A stretch of DNA of 64,000 bases, taken from assembly GCA_025464445.1 (NCBI GenBank), contig JAODLY010000021.1, positions 1-64,000 on the forward strand, written 5' to 3'. Below, piece by piece: positions 25,244-34,899 of this stretch (its first letter is position 1; every line of letters starts with the position of its first letter). The stretch comes from Rhodoglobus sp. (GTDB lineage Bacteria; Actinomycetota; Actinomycetes; Actinomycetales; Microbacteriaceae). A program made the position numbers and the translations under genes. Below the pieces are notes generated by a model that worked only from the letters and a program-made list of their open reading frames with translations, searched no databases and was not told the DNA's origin.

Positions 25244-26002
25244 ATGTCAGGCCACTCCAAATGGGCAACCACCAAGCACCAGAAGGCGATCAAAGACTCT
25301 CGCCGTGCAAAGTCGTTCGCCAAGCTCATCAAGAACATCGAGGTCGCAGCCAAGATGGGCGGCGCAGACCTGTCGGGCAACCCGACACTCGTCGACGCGA
25401 TCCAGAAGGCCAAGAAGACCTCGGTTCCCAATTCCAACATCGACTCCGCGGTCAAGCGCGGCTCCGGCCAGCTCGGTGAGGCTGTCGACTACATGACGAT
25501 CATGTACGAGGGATACGGCCCGAGCGGGGTCGCGTTGCTCATCGAGTGCCTCACCGATAACAAGAACCGGGCTGCCGCAGACGTGCGCACGCTGATGAAC
25601 CGCAATGGCGGCACCATGGGCGACCCGGGCAGCGTCGCGTACAACTTCACCCGCAAGGGCGTCATCTCGATAACCAAGACCGACGGCGTCACCGAAGACG
25701 ACATCCTGCTCGCCGTGCTCGACGCCGGCGCCGAGGAGGTCAACGACCGTGGCGAAGGGTTCGAGGTAATCACCGACACCGCTCACCTCGTGCAGTCCCG
25801 CGAGGCGCTGCAGGCGGCCGGCATCGACTACGACTCCTCAGAGGCCGAGTTCGTCCCGAACCTCACTGTCGAGGTCAACGCGGACGTGGCGCGCAAGGTG
25901 ATGAAGCTCATCGATGCCCTCGAGGACTCAGACGACGTACAGAACATATATTCGAATTACGACGTGTCGCCAGAGGTTCAAGCCGAATTGGACGAAGACT
26001 AG
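25244..26002 (+). CDS. YebC/PmpR family protein
   Basis: YebC family protein of 252 residues, full length. The hallmark N-terminus is [15 protein letters not shown], followed by [14 protein letters not shown]. Members are described as transcription regulators, and more recently as ribosome-associated factors that help translate proline stretches; which applies here cannot be told. It precedes ruvCAB, the usual actinobacterial order. The start is supported by TAGAAT seven bases upstream. Confidence 0.95.
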   Translation: MSGHSKWATTKHQKAIKDSRRAKSFAKLIKNIEVAAKMGGADLSGNPTLVDAIQKAKKTSVPNSNIDSAVKRGSGQLGEAVDYMTIMYEGYGPSGVALLIECLTDNKNRAAADVRTLMNRNGGTMGDPGSVAYNFTRKGVISITKTDGVTEDDILLAVLDAGAEEVNDRGEGFEVITDTAHLVQSREALQAAGIDYDSSEAEFVPNLTVEVNADVARKVMKLIDALEDSDDVQNIYSNYDVSPEVQAELDED

Positions 26003-26029
26003 GGGCATGACATACGGGATGCCACGCCG

Positions 26030-26590
26030 ATGAGGGTGCTTGGCATCGATCCGGGCCTCACCCGCTGCGGGGTGGGCATCGTGGATGTCACGGCCACCCG
26101 CACCGCGACCCTCGTGTACGTCGGGGTGATTCAGACTCCTCCCGACATGGCGCTCGAGCAACGCCTGCTGGCCATCGCCACCGGGATAGCACGCGCCCTC
26201 GACGAGCACGAACCCACCGCCGTCGCGCTGGAGCGGGTTTTCGCGCAGCACAACCTGCGCACGGTCATGGGGACCGCCCAGGCCAGCGGGGTCGCGCTGC
26301 ACATCGCTGCCTCGCGCGGTCTCGCGGTTGGGCTGCACACGCCGAGCGAGGTGAAAGCCGCCATCACCGGCTACGGCGCCGCGAACAAGGCGCAGGTCGG
26401 CGCCATGGTCGCGCGGGTGCTCGGCCTGGCCGAGGTCCCGCGGCCCGCCGATGCCGCCGATGCGCTGGCCCTGGCGATCTGCCACGCGTGGAAGGGCCCG
26501 GCCATCGTGGCCGCTGCTCGGGGGGTGCTCACGCCGGCGCAGCGTGCCTGGCAGGCCGCGGAGCGCACCGCGAGCAGGGTGTCGTCGTGA
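26030..26590 (+). CDS. ruvC: Crossover junction endodeoxyribonuclease RuvC
   Basis: Holliday junction resolvase of 186 residues. The four acidic catalytic residues are present: Asp7 in LGIDPGLT, Glu68 in VALERVF, and Asp141 and Asp144 in [11 protein letters not shown]. It cleaves junctions moved by RuvAB. First gene of ruvC-ruvA-ruvB, joined to ruvA by a GTGA overlap. Confidence 0.97.
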   Translation: MRVLGIDPGLTRCGVGIVDVTATRTATLVYVGVIQTPPDMALEQRLLAIATGIARALDEHEPTAVALERVFAQHNLRTVMGTAQASGVALHIAASRGLAVGLHTPSEVKAAITGYGAANKAQVGAMVARVLGLAEVPRPADAADALALAICHAWKGPAIVAAARGVLTPAQRAWQAAERTASRVSS

Positions 26591-27192
26591 TCGCATCGCT
26601 GCGGGGAACAGTCCTCGCGGCCGTCGGGACCACTGTCGTGATCGAGGTCGGCGGGGTGGGGCTGTCTGTACAGGTGACGCCACAGCAGGCACTCGGCCTG
26701 CGGGTCGGGTCTGAGGCATCCCTGCGCACCGCGCTCATCGTGCGCGAAGACGACCTCTCCCTCTACGGTTTCGCGGAGTCAGACGAACTCTCGGTATTCG
26801 ACCTGCTGCGCGGGGTCACCGGTGTGGGCCCGAAGAGCGCAATGGGCGTGCTCGCGGCAATGTCGCCTGGGGAGATCGCCCAGGCCGTCGCCCGCGAAGA
26901 CGACGGGGCGTTCCGCAAAGTGTCAGGCATCGGCCCCAAGACCGCAAAGCTCATCGTCGTCTCCCTCGCGGGCAAGCTCATGGGCTTCACGGCGACGCGT
27001 TCGACGGTGCCGGTGCGCTCGAGCGTCCCCCAGAGCGTGACCGTCGCGCTCGTCGGGCTCGGCTGGCCCGAGCGCGTCGCCATGCAGGCCGTCGAGGATG
27101 CCGTCGCTGTCGCGACGGAGTCAGACCGTGAGGCCGTGCCGGCGCTGCTCAGGCTGGCCTTGGCAAACCTCGGCCCTGGAGGTTCGGGGTGA
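26587..27192 (+). CDS. ruvA: Holliday junction branch migration protein RuvA
   Basis: RuvA of 201 residues, which binds the four-way junction and loads RuvB. The N-terminal OB fold begins [12 protein letters not shown]. Two helix-hairpin-helix elements follow: [14 protein letters not shown] and [13 protein letters not shown]. The C-terminal domain ([12 protein letters not shown] onwards) contacts RuvB. The GTG start overlaps ruvC by four bases; the longer frame from 26488 is rejected. Confidence 0.96.
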   Translation: MIASLRGTVLAAVGTTVVIEVGGVGLSVQVTPQQALGLRVGSEASLRTALIVREDDLSLYGFAESDELSVFDLLRGVTGVGPKSAMGVLAAMSPGEIAQAVAREDDGAFRKVSGIGPKTAKLIVVSLAGKLMGFTATRSTVPVRSSVPQSVTVALVGLGWPERVAMQAVEDAVAVATESDREAVPALLRLALANLGPGGSG

Positions 27193-28226
27193 CCGACGCC
27201 ATCGTGCAACCGACACCGGAGTCGGAGGCGGAACTCGCCTTCGAGGGAGCGCTGCGGCCGAAGTCGCTCGCCGAGTTCATCGGCCAGTCGAAGGTGCGCG
27301 GGCAACTGCAGCTGCTGTTGCAGGCCGCGGCGATGCAGAATCGCACGCCAGACCACATCCTGCTCGCGGGGCCTCCCGGCCTCGGCAAGACGACGCTGGC
27401 AATGATCGTCGCGCACGAAAGCGGCCGGCCGCTGCGCATGTCGAGCGGGCCGGCCATCCAGCACGCGGGGGATCTCGCAGCGGTGCTGTCGTCGCTGGTG
27501 CCGGGCGAGGTGCTCTTCATCGATGAGATCCACCGGATGGCACGCTCGGCCGAGGAGATGCTGTACCTCGCGATGGAGGATTTCCGCATCGACATCATGG
27601 TCGGCAAAGGTGCTGGCGCGACATCCATCCCACTCGATCTCTCGCCGTTCACCCTCGTGGGGGCGACGACGCGCTCCGGCTTGCTGCCGAACCCGCTTCG
27701 CGACCGTTTCGGATTCACCGCCCATCTCGAGTTCTACGACGAGCCGGAGCTCGAGCAGGTGCTCGAGCGCGCGGCGCGGCTGCTCGAGCTGGACATCGAC
27801 AAGGCGGCCCTCGCGGAGATCGCCGGTCGCTGCCGGGGCACGCCGCGCATCGCGAACCGGCTGCTGCGCCGGGTGCGCGACTATGCCCTGGTCAAGGGCT
27901 CGGGCGCGGGCATCGACGCCGTGCATGCGGCCCTCGAGCTCTATGACGTGGATGAGCTGGGTCTCGACCGCCTCGATCGTGCTGTCATGCAAACAGTGCT
28001 CACCCGCTTCGATGGCGGACCCGTCGGGCTCAACACCCTCGCCGTCTCGGTGGGGGAGGAGGCCGAGACCATCGAGTCGGTCGTCGAGCCGTTCCTTGTG
28101 CGCATCGGGCTGCTGACCAGGACCCCACGCGGTCGGGTCGCCACCCGTTCCGCCTGGAAGCATTTCGGACTCACGCCGGCGCCGGCCTCCAGCGGCAGCG
28201 TCGGCCTGTTCGGCGATGACCTATAA
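27189..28226 (+). CDS. ruvB: Holliday junction branch migration helicase RuvB
   Basis: AAA+ motor of 345 residues that drives branch migration. Walker [10 protein letters not shown] is at 61-69, Walker B LFIDEIHR near 113, sensor 1 LVGATTRSG and the arginine finger in LRDRFGF. The winged-helix end includes [15 protein letters not shown] start in a four-base overlap with ruvA. Its stop codon lies inside a TATAAT that may serve yajC. Confidence 0.97.
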   Translation: MTDAIVQPTPESEAELAFEGALRPKSLAEFIGQSKVRGQLQLLLQAAAMQNRTPDHILLAGPPGLGKTTLAMIVAHESGRPLRMSSGPAIQHAGDLAAVLSSLVPGEVLFIDEIHRMARSAEEMLYLAMEDFRIDIMVGKGAGATSIPLDLSPFTLVGATTRSGLLPNPLRDRFGFTAHLEFYDEPELEQVLERAARLLELDIDKAALAEIAGRCRGTPRIANRLLRRVRDYALVKGSGAGIDAVHAALELYDVDELGLDRLDRAVMQTVLTRFDGGPVGLNTLAVSVGEEAETIESVVEPFLVRIGLLTRTPRGRVATRSAWKHFGLTPAPASSGSVGLFGDDL

Positions 28227-28263
28227 TTCACAATGGCCCCTCAGCCAGTCTCAATAGACTGGC
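28222..28263 (+). promoter_or_regulatory. Consensus -10 and leader hairpin before yajC-secD-secF
   Basis: TATAAT (28222-28227) overlaps the ruvB stop codon. No consensus -35 is seen. The leader holds an eight-base perfect hairpin, GCCAGTCT-CAAT-AGACTGGC (28244-28263), 30 bases before the yajC ATG. Confidence 0.5.
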
Positions 28264-28293
28264 CGGCTACAGACTCCCCCTGGAAGGTAAATC

Positions 28294-28752
28294 ATGGACC
28301 CGTTAACTATCGGGATGCTCGTCATTCTGGCCGTGCTCGTATTCTTCATGTTCCGCAACAGCCGCAAGCGCAAGGCCCAGCAGGAAGAACTGCGTTCGGC
28401 AATCGTGCCCGGCAAGGAGGTCATGACGAACTTCGGAATGTTCGGCACGCTCAAGTCAATCGACGAGGTCACCAACGAGGCAGAACTCGAGATCGCCAAG
28501 GGTGTCGTCATCAAGGTGCACCGCCAGACGATCGCCAAGGTCGTCGACCCGACGGTTGTAGACTCCGCCGCACCCCGCTCGGTCGAAGAGGCAATGGCCA
28601 TCGCGAACCGCGAAGCAGAAGAGCGCGAGACCAAGGGCATCGAGCTCAACAAAGACAGCGCCGTGCCGCTCGGCGAGCCCGCCTATGGCGAGCGCGTCAC
28701 CCCCGAGGTGAAGAAGCCCGTGCGCCGCACGACTAAAAAGGCCGGCGAGTAA
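28294..28752 (+). CDS. yajC: Preprotein translocase subunit YajC
   Basis: YajC of 152 residues, a small accessory membrane protein of the SecDF complex. One membrane helix at about 4-22 (LTIGMLVILAVLVFFMF), the basic NSRKRKAQQEELR segment, then the soluble domain with VMTNFGMFGTLKSID. The C-terminal tail ends in KKPVRRTTKKAGE and is longer than in proteobacteria. GGAAGG precedes the ATG. Confidence 0.93.
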   Translation: MDPLTIGMLVILAVLVFFMFRNSRKRKAQQEELRSAIVPGKEVMTNFGMFGTLKSIDEVTNEAELEIAKGVVIKVHRQTIAKVVDPTVVDSAAPRSVEEAMAIANREAEERETKGIELNKDSAVPLGEPAYGERVTPEVKKPVRRTTKKAGE

Positions 28753-28844
28753 CTACTAACCTGTGTGCTAGCCGTTTCGCGGCTGGCATCCTCTCGGGTG
28801 CGCGCTTGCGCTGCAGGCCCGCTCAAAGAAAGCTGAGTTCGTAG

Positions 28845-30569
28845 GTGGCTAGATCTACCCCCGTGAAGAAGGCGTGGCGCTCGCTCACCTGGCTCGCCAT
28901 CATCATCGTCGGGCTCATCGCCCTCAACGGCGCCGGCGTGCTCTTCGCGGGCTCGACGTGGGCACCAAAGCTCGCCCTCGACCTCGAGGGCGGCACCCAG
29001 ATCATCCTCGCCCCGAAGCTCGAGAGCGGCCAGACGGTCTCTGCCGACCAGCTCAACCAGGCGGTGTCGATCATCCGCCAGCGCATCGACGCCAGCGGCG
29101 TATCCGAGGCCGAGATCAACACGCAAGGGTCGCAGAACATCGTCGTGTCGATCCCCGGCATCCCCGATGACGAGACCCTCCGTCGCATCGAGTCGTCGGC
29201 GAAGCTCGAGTTCCGTCCGGTGATCTACACGGAGGCGGCACCGACGGCCGCGACCGGCAACACCGCGACGCCGACGCCCACTCCTACGCCCACCCCGTCC
29301 CCGTCGCTGGCCACCACCTCGACGGCGAGCCCCACCGACGCGAGCGACCCCAACTGGGTGAGCCCGGCCCTGTTCCAGCAGTACCAGAACTTCGACTGCA
29401 AGTCGCTTGATGTGCTCCAGACAAACGTCGCGCCGGCGGACCAGCCGCTCATCACGTGTCAGGACAACGGCTCCGCGAAGTTCATCCTCGGCCCTGTCGA
29501 GGTTGCCGGCACGACGATCGCGGATGCGACGAGCGGCCTCATCACGAACAGCCAGGGCGTGAGCACCGGCCAGTGGGGCGTGTTCATCACGTTCGACGAC
29601 AAGGGGACCGCCGAGTTCGCGAAGGTCACCCAACGCCTCTTCGGATACGATCCCAACACCGATGTGCGCAACAGGTTCGCGATCGTGCTCGACGGCAAGG
29701 TGATTTCGGCCCCGACGACGCAGGGCATCATCACCGACGGCAAGCCGCAGATCAGCGGCTCGTTCACGCAGGCCTCCGCGAAGACCCTCGCCGACCAGTT
29801 GAAGTTCGGCGCCCTGCCGATCAGCTTCACCGTGCAATCCAATGACACCATCTCGGCGACCCTCGGGTCTTCGCAGCTCATCAGCGGCCTGCTCGCGGGC
29901 CTCATCGGACTCATTCTCGTGGTGCTCTACTCGGTAGTCCAGTATCGCGCCCTCGCCTCGGTGACCATCGCATCCCTCGTCATCGCCGCGACGATCACCT
30001 ACCTCCTCATAACGCTGCTCTCCTGGCAGAACGGGTTGCGGCTCTCGCTCGCCGGTGTCGCCGGTCTTATCGTGGCGATCGGCATCACCGCCGACTCCTT
30101 CATCGTGTACTTCGAGCGAATACGCGACGAATTGCGTGATGGGCGCGGCCTCGAGTCGGCGGTCGAAGCCGGCTGGAAGCGCGCCATCCGTACGGTGATC
30201 GCCTCCGACACCGTCAACCTGCTCGCGGCGTCGATCCTGTTCGCGCTTGCGGTGGGTAACGTGCGCGGTTTCGCGCTCACGCTCGGCCTCACGACCATCA
30301 TCGACCTCATCGTGGTCTCGCTCTTCACCCACCCGATCCTGCAGCTCATCTCGCGTACCCGGTTCTTCGGCGAAGGGCACCGGTTCAGCGGCCTCGACTC
30401 CAAGGCGCTCGGGGCCGTCTACCGCGGTCGCGCGCAGTTCAGGGCACCCGTCGGCATCCCCGCGAACAAGCAGATCACGAGCAACCGTGAAGCGCTCAAG
30501 CGCCAGACAATCGCCGAGCGCAAGGCGGCGGAAGCCGACGCCGCCCGCGGCAATGGGAAGGATTCCTGA
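28845..30569 (+). CDS. secD: Protein translocase subunit SecD
   Basis: SecD of 574 residues, which with SecF uses the proton gradient to help proteins leave the Sec channel. One N-terminal helix (13-35), a large extracytoplasmic domain beginning LALDLEGGTQIIL, and five C-terminal helices including GVAGLIVAIGITADSFIVYFERI. A threonine-proline-rich insert at about 130-156 (TPTPTPTPTPSPS) lies in the outer domain. Start is GTG. TGATG overlap couples it to secF. Confidence 0.95.
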   Translation: MARSTPVKKAWRSLTWLAIIIVGLIALNGAGVLFAGSTWAPKLALDLEGGTQIILAPKLESGQTVSADQLNQAVSIIRQRIDASGVSEAEINTQGSQNIVVSIPGIPDDETLRRIESSAKLEFRPVIYTEAAPTAATGNTATPTPTPTPTPSPSLATTSTASPTDASDPNWVSPALFQQYQNFDCKSLDVLQTNVAPADQPLITCQDNGSAKFILGPVEVAGTTIADATSGLITNSQGVSTGQWGVFITFDDKGTAEFAKVTQRLFGYDPNTDVRNRFAIVLDGKVISAPTTQGIITDGKPQISGSFTQASAKTLADQLKFGALPISFTVQSNDTISATLGSSQLISGLLAGLIGLILVVLYSVVQYRALASVTIASLVIAATITYLLITLLSWQNGLRLSLAGVAGLIVAIGITADSFIVYFERIRDELRDGRGLESAVEAGWKRAIRTVIASDTVNLLAASILFALAVGNVRGFALTLGLTTIIDLIVVSLFTHPILQLISRTRFFGEGHRFSGLDSKALGAVYRGRAQFRAPVGIPANKQITSNREALKRQTIAERKAAEADAARGNGKDS

Positions 30570-31579
30570 TGGCGAGCTTCTCCAAGTTCGGCAATGACCT
30601 CTACACGGGCAAGCGCTCGTTCGACTTCGTCGGGCGGCGCAGGATCTGGTTCACGATTGCGATCGTGGGCGTGCTCCTGGCAATCGTCGTGCCGTTCCTG
30701 CGCGGCGGGTTCCAGTTCGGAATCGAGTTCCGCGGCGGGTCCGAGTTCACCGTCGAACAGCCGCAGAAGTTGAGCGACGGGTCCATCGACCAGTCCCTCG
30801 GCATCGCCGCGGTCAAGAGCGTCGTGCCCACCGCCACGCCGCGCGTCTCGATCGTGAGCAACATCAACAGCGGGGAATCCGTGCGGGTGCAGACCGACGT
30901 CGTGACAAACGACCAGTCGACAGCGATCCGGGATGCATTGGGCACCGCCTACGGCAGCACCTCGGTCAACGTCTCGCTGATCGGCGCGACCTGGGGTGCC
31001 GACATCACGAGGCAGGCGGTCACCGCGCTTCTCGTGTTCATCCTCCTCGCCGCGATCGTCATGGCGCTCTATTTCCGTACCTGGAAGATGTCTGTCGCCG
31101 CGCTCGTCGCGCTTATGCACGACCTCATCATCACGGCGGGGGTGTACGGCATTCTCGGCTTCGAGGTGACCCCAGCGGCGGTGATCGGCTTCCTCACGAT
31201 CCTCGGGTATTCGCTGTACGACACCGTCGTGGTGTTCGACAAGATCCGCGAGAACACCAACGAAGGCACATCCCGCACCTTCGGCGATTCGGTGAACCTT
31301 GCCGTGAACCAGACCCTCGTTCGCTCGATAAACACCTCCGTCGTGGCGCTGCTGCCCGTCGGCTCCATCCTCTTCATCGGCGCGTTCGTGCTCGGAGCCG
31401 GCACCCTGCGCGACATCTCCCTCGCCCTCTTCATCGGCATCTTCGCCGGCACCTACTCGACGATTTTCATCGCCGCACCGCTGTATGCCGCGCTGCGATC
31501 GAAGGAGACGATCCTTGTGAAGTCCGACAAGAAGAAGACGGTGAGCGCCGCGCGCGCCACCTCGGGCGCGGTGCGCTAG
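30569..31579 (+). CDS. secF: Protein translocase subunit SecF
   Basis: SecF of 336 residues. N-terminal helix, outer domain with FGIEFRGGSEF, then five helices with the signature GYSLYDTVVVFDKIREN and the VNQTLVRSINTS segment. It overlaps the secD stop by one base. A basic tail (KKKTVSAARAT) ends the protein. Confidence 0.95.
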   Translation: MASFSKFGNDLYTGKRSFDFVGRRRIWFTIAIVGVLLAIVVPFLRGGFQFGIEFRGGSEFTVEQPQKLSDGSIDQSLGIAAVKSVVPTATPRVSIVSNINSGESVRVQTDVVTNDQSTAIRDALGTAYGSTSVNVSLIGATWGADITRQAVTALLVFILLAAIVMALYFRTWKMSVAALVALMHDLIITAGVYGILGFEVTPAAVIGFLTILGYSLYDTVVVFDKIRENTNEGTSRTFGDSVNLAVNQTLVRSINTSVVALLPVGSILFIGAFVLGAGTLRDISLALFIGIFAGTYSTIFIAAPLYAALRSKETILVKSDKKKTVSAARATSGAVR

Positions 31580-31583
31580 ACCC

Positions 31584-31919
31584 GTGGCTTACCCGCACGA
31601 CGCAGAGATGCCCGAGATCGGCGCCGACGAAGCGATCGAGCTCGTCGCCGGCGGGGCCACCCTCATCGACGTGCGCGAGCAGGACGAATGGGATGCCGGG
31701 CACGCACCCACGGCGCAGCTGCTGCCGATGTCCGTGCTCAGGGACCGCATCGACGAGCTGCCCACCGGCAAGCAACTGCTCGTGATCTGCCACAGCGGTG
31801 GGCGCTCCCTGCGCGTCACGGATCTTTTGCTGAAGTCCGGCTACGACGCCGTGAATGTCATCGGTGGCATGACGGCGTGGGCTGCTGCCGGCGGCCCCGT
31901 CGAGCAGCCGGCGCAATAG
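31584..31919 (+). CDS. Single-domain rhodanese-like protein
   Basis: Protein of 111 residues with one rhodanese domain. The active cysteine is in LLVICHSGGRS, and LIDVREQDEWDAGHAP is the CH2A-type segment. GTG start four bases after the secF stop, so it ends the yajC-secDF operon. A role in sulfur transfer or redox is likely but the partner is unknown. Confidence 0.88.
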   Translation: MAYPHDAEMPEIGADEAIELVAGGATLIDVREQDEWDAGHAPTAQLLPMSVLRDRIDELPTGKQLLVICHSGGRSLRVTDLLLKSGYDAVNVIGGMTAWAAAGGPVEQPAQ

Positions 31920-32003
31920 CGTCGCGAGCCCTGACGCCGTGGGCGAACCCGGCAGGATGCCGCACGAGCGCCTCCTAGACTTAGGTCTTGAGGAGGTGCC
32001 AGC

Positions 32004-34259
32004 ATGACCGAAACCACGCAGAGCGCTGCCTCACTGCGCACACTCCTTCCTCGCCTGTTCTCCCGCGCCCAGCCGGCTGGGGCCGTGGACCGGCTTGTCA
32101 AGACGGTGCGCACGCATCATCCCAAGGCTGACATCGCCCTCATCGAGCGTGCCTACACCGCCGCCGAGCGCGCCCACTCCGGGCAGAAGCGCAAGAGTGG
32201 CGAGCCGTACATCACCCACCCGGTCGCCGTTGCGCAGATTCTCGCAGACCTCGGAATCGGGGCCAAGACGGTGGCGGCGGCCCTCCTCCACGACACCGTC
32301 GAAGACACCGAATACACGCTCGACATGGTGCGCAAAGACTTCGGCGACGAGATCGCGATGCTCGTCGACGGCGTCACCAAGCTCGACAAGCTCAAGTACG
32401 GCGACAGCGCCCAGGCCGAGACCGTGCGCAAGATGATCGTGGCGATGTCGAAAGACATCAGGGTGCTGGTGATCAAGCTGGCGGACCGCCTGCACAACGC
32501 GCGCACCTGGGGCTTCGTCGAGGAGGCATCCGCGACGCGCAAAGCGCAGGAAACCCTCGAGATCTACGCTCCGCTTGCGCATCGGCTGGGAATCCAGGCA
32601 ATCAAGCTGGAACTGGAAGATCTCTCGTTCGCGGTGCTGCATCCCAAGCTCTACGTCGAGATCGAGAGCCTCGTCAAACAGCGCACACCGCAGCGCGAAG
32701 AGTTCGTGCAGCAGGTGATCGATGCCGTCAACGACGACCTGAAAGCGTCGAAGATCAAGGGTGTCGTTGCGGGCAGGCCCAAGCAGTACTACTCGATCTA
32801 CCAGAAGATGATCGTGCGCGGCCGCGAGTTCGACGAGATCTACGACCTCACGGGTATTCGCGTGCTCGTCAACTCGGTGCGCGACTGCTACGCGGTGCTC
32901 GGCTCCATTCACGCCAGGTGGAATCCGATTCCCGGGCGTTTCAAGGACTACATCGCCACCCCCAAGTTCAACCTGTACCAGTCGTTGCACACGACCGTGA
33001 TCGGGCCGCACGGTCGCGCTGTCGAGATCCAGATCCGTACCCAGGAGATGCACCAGCGTGCCGAGTTCGGCGTCGCCGCGCATTGGAAATACAAGGACAG
33101 GGTCAACGGCGGCAAGGGCGACGATTCCGGCACGCTTCGGGATGACGCGGACATGGCGTGGCTCGCCCACATCACGGATTGGCAGGCGGAGACAGAAGAC
33201 CCTGGCGAGTTCCTCGACAGCCTGCGCTTCGAGATCGGCGCGAAAGAGGTCTACGTCTTCACGCCCCAGGGCAAGGTCATCGGCCTGCCCGCCGGCGCCA
33301 CCCCCGTCGACTTCGCCTACGCCGTGCACACCGAGGTCGGTCACCGCACGATGGGCGCGAAGGTCAATGGCAGGCTCGTGCCGCTCGAGAGCCAGCTGTC
33401 CAGTGGCGACTCCGTCGAGGTCTTCACCTCGAAGAACCCGGATGCAGCGCCCAGCCAGGACTGGCTCAACTTCGTCGCGTCGACGAGGGCGCGCAACAAG
33501 ATCCGCGCCTGGTTCACGAAGGAGCGCCGCGACGAAGCCGTCGAGCAGGGCAGGGATGCGATCGCGCGCGCCATGCGCAAGCAGAACCTGCCGCTGCAGA
33601 AGCTCATGAGCCAGGACTCGTTCGCCGAGGTCGCGGCCCAGCTGCGCTACGACGACGTGACAGCGCTCTATGCCGCGGTCGGCGAGGGACACGTGTCCAC
33701 CCAGTCGGTGATCGAGAAGGTGCTCGCCTCGCTGCACACCGAGGCCGACACCGAAGACTCCGAGATCGAATTCGCGCCCAAGGGGCGCAGCAGGGCGCTC
33801 AAGAACAGCGACTCAGGTGTGCTCGTGCGCGGGGCGCCCGACATCCTGGTGAAGCTCGCGAAGTGCTGCACCCCCGTGCCCGGCGACGAGATTGTCGGCT
33901 TCGTGACGCGCGGGGCCGGGGTCTCCGTGCATCGCAGCGACTGCAACAACGTGAAGTCGCTGCTCACAGAACCGGAGCGCATGATCGACGTCGAATGGGC
34001 GGCGACATCCAACTCCGTCTTCCTCGTGCAGATCCAGGTCGAAGCCCTCGACAGGTCGGGGCTGCTGTCGGATGTCACGCGGGTGCTCAGCGAGAACCAC
34101 GTAAACATCCTCTCCGCCACGGTCTCCACCTCGAGCGAGCGCCTCGCGCTGAGCCGGTTCGTCTTCGAGATGGGCGACACCACCCACCTCGATCGCGTGC
34201 TCAACGCGGTGCGTCGCATCGACGCCGTGTACGACGTGTATCGGGTAAACAGCGGCTAG
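32004..34259 (+). CDS. rel: Bifunctional (p)ppGpp synthetase/hydrolase
   Basis: Long RSH protein of 751 residues controlling the stringent response. The HD hydrolase domain is intact, with THPVAVAQILADL and LLHDTVEDTEY. The synthetase domain has GRPKQYYSIYQKM and EIYDLTGIRVLV. Then TGS (VYVFTPQGKVIGLPAGATPVDFAY), a CC/ZFD region with AKCCTPVPGDEIVGF, and a C-terminal ACT domain. Strong GAGGAGG before ATG; TAGACT at 31976-31981 is a likely -10 about 12 bases ahead of it. Confidence 0.96.
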   Translation: MTETTQSAASLRTLLPRLFSRAQPAGAVDRLVKTVRTHHPKADIALIERAYTAAERAHSGQKRKSGEPYITHPVAVAQILADLGIGAKTVAAALLHDTVEDTEYTLDMVRKDFGDEIAMLVDGVTKLDKLKYGDSAQAETVRKMIVAMSKDIRVLVIKLADRLHNARTWGFVEEASATRKAQETLEIYAPLAHRLGIQAIKLELEDLSFAVLHPKLYVEIESLVKQRTPQREEFVQQVIDAVNDDLKASKIKGVVAGRPKQYYSIYQKMIVRGREFDEIYDLTGIRVLVNSVRDCYAVLGSIHARWNPIPGRFKDYIATPKFNLYQSLHTTVIGPHGRAVEIQIRTQEMHQRAEFGVAAHWKYKDRVNGGKGDDSGTLRDDADMAWLAHITDWQAETEDPGEFLDSLRFEIGAKEVYVFTPQGKVIGLPAGATPVDFAYAVHTEVGHRTMGAKVNGRLVPLESQLSSGDSVEVFTSKNPDAAPSQDWLNFVASTRARNKIRAWFTKERRDEAVEQGRDAIARAMRKQNLPLQKLMSQDSFAEVAAQLRYDDVTALYAAVGEGHVSTQSVIEKVLASLHTEADTEDSEIEFAPKGRSRALKNSDSGVLVRGAPDILVKLAKCCTPVPGDEIVGFVTRGAGVSVHRSDCNNVKSLLTEPERMIDVEWAATSNSVFLVQIQVEALDRSGLLSDVTRVLSENHVNILSATVSTSSERLALSRFVFEMGDTTHLDRVLNAVRRIDAVYDVYRVNSG

Positions 34260-34266
34260 CGGGCAG

Positions 34267-34818
34267 TCAGCCGGCCACCAGGCGGGCCAACCGTGCTGCC
34301 GCCCTGCGCTTGTTCGGCAGGTTGCGCCGCCTCTGCATGTCGTCGACGCAGTCCGCCACGCCGAAGCCGTGGTGGCGCATGAGCCAGGCGATGACGAGCT
34401 CCTCCGACTCCCCGAAGGTGGCGCTGAACCGAGCCAGATCGATGGAGGTACGCAGCGGCGTCGTCACCTGCATGCCGTCGAGGGTGGCGATCTCGGATGG
34501 GTCGATGACGACCTCGCGCACGTGCATCCAGCCCACGCCGGGGGAGCTGGCCCGCGCGCCCGTCGCCACGCACAGCTCGTGGTGCAGCGGGGGAGCCTCG
34601 AGCGCACCCCAGACCCACGCGGCGCTGTGCTGTTCGGCGATGAGCCGCTCAGGCAGGGCGGCGCGCAGGGCACGGGCGCGATGCGCCGGCTGCTCGATCT
34701 CGTCCACGGGCGCGAAGCAGTCGTCGATGCGGAACAGTTCGCCGTCGAGCCGGGCGGCGGCGAGCTCTGCTACCGGCAGGTCGTGCACGGACAGGACGGG
34801 GGGCAGGCGCTGCGGCAT
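34267..34818 (-). CDS. AbiEi-antitoxin-like hypothetical protein
   Basis: Protein of 183 residues of the widespread actinobacterial group often labelled AbiEi-like. The recognisable segment is VTTPLRTSIDLARFS near residue 120, after a strand-rich region (HVREVVIDPSEIATLDG). No AbiEii-type toxin gene is next to it, so a toxin-antitoxin role is doubtful. Convergent with rel, seven bases between stops. Confidence 0.7.
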   Translation of the reverse strand: MPQRLPPVLSVHDLPVAELAAARLDGELFRIDDCFAPVDEIEQPAHRARALRAALPERLIAEQHSAAWVWGALEAPPLHHELCVATGARASSPGVGWMHVREVVIDPSEIATLDGMQVTTPLRTSIDLARFSATFGESEELVIAWLMRHHGFGVADCVDDMQRRRNLPNKRRAAARLARLVAG

Positions 34819-34899
34819 CCGTACAGGATCGCGCGGGTCGCGAGCTGGTTTGCCTGAGCTGCCAGATCAGTGGATGGCGGAGGGGTGTGGACTACTTGC

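Noticed and set aside
28233-28736. Frame starting at the ATG right after TATAAT before yajC
   Set aside because: It runs out of frame through yajC and encodes arginine-rich noise; the yajC frame has the family sequence.
29225-29345. TP-repeat in secD as a sign of frameshift or slippage
   Set aside because: The frame stays open and SecD motifs continue on both sides; it is a plausible extracytoplasmic linker.
31970-32003. Possible hairpin hiding the rel ribosome site (CCTCC with GGAGG)
   Set aside because: The upstream arm lies in or before the likely -10 TAGACT, so it would not be in the mRNA.
34267-34818. Type IV toxin-antitoxin pair
   Set aside because: The protein is AbiEi-like, but no AbiEii nucleotidyltransferase gene is adjacent on either side.
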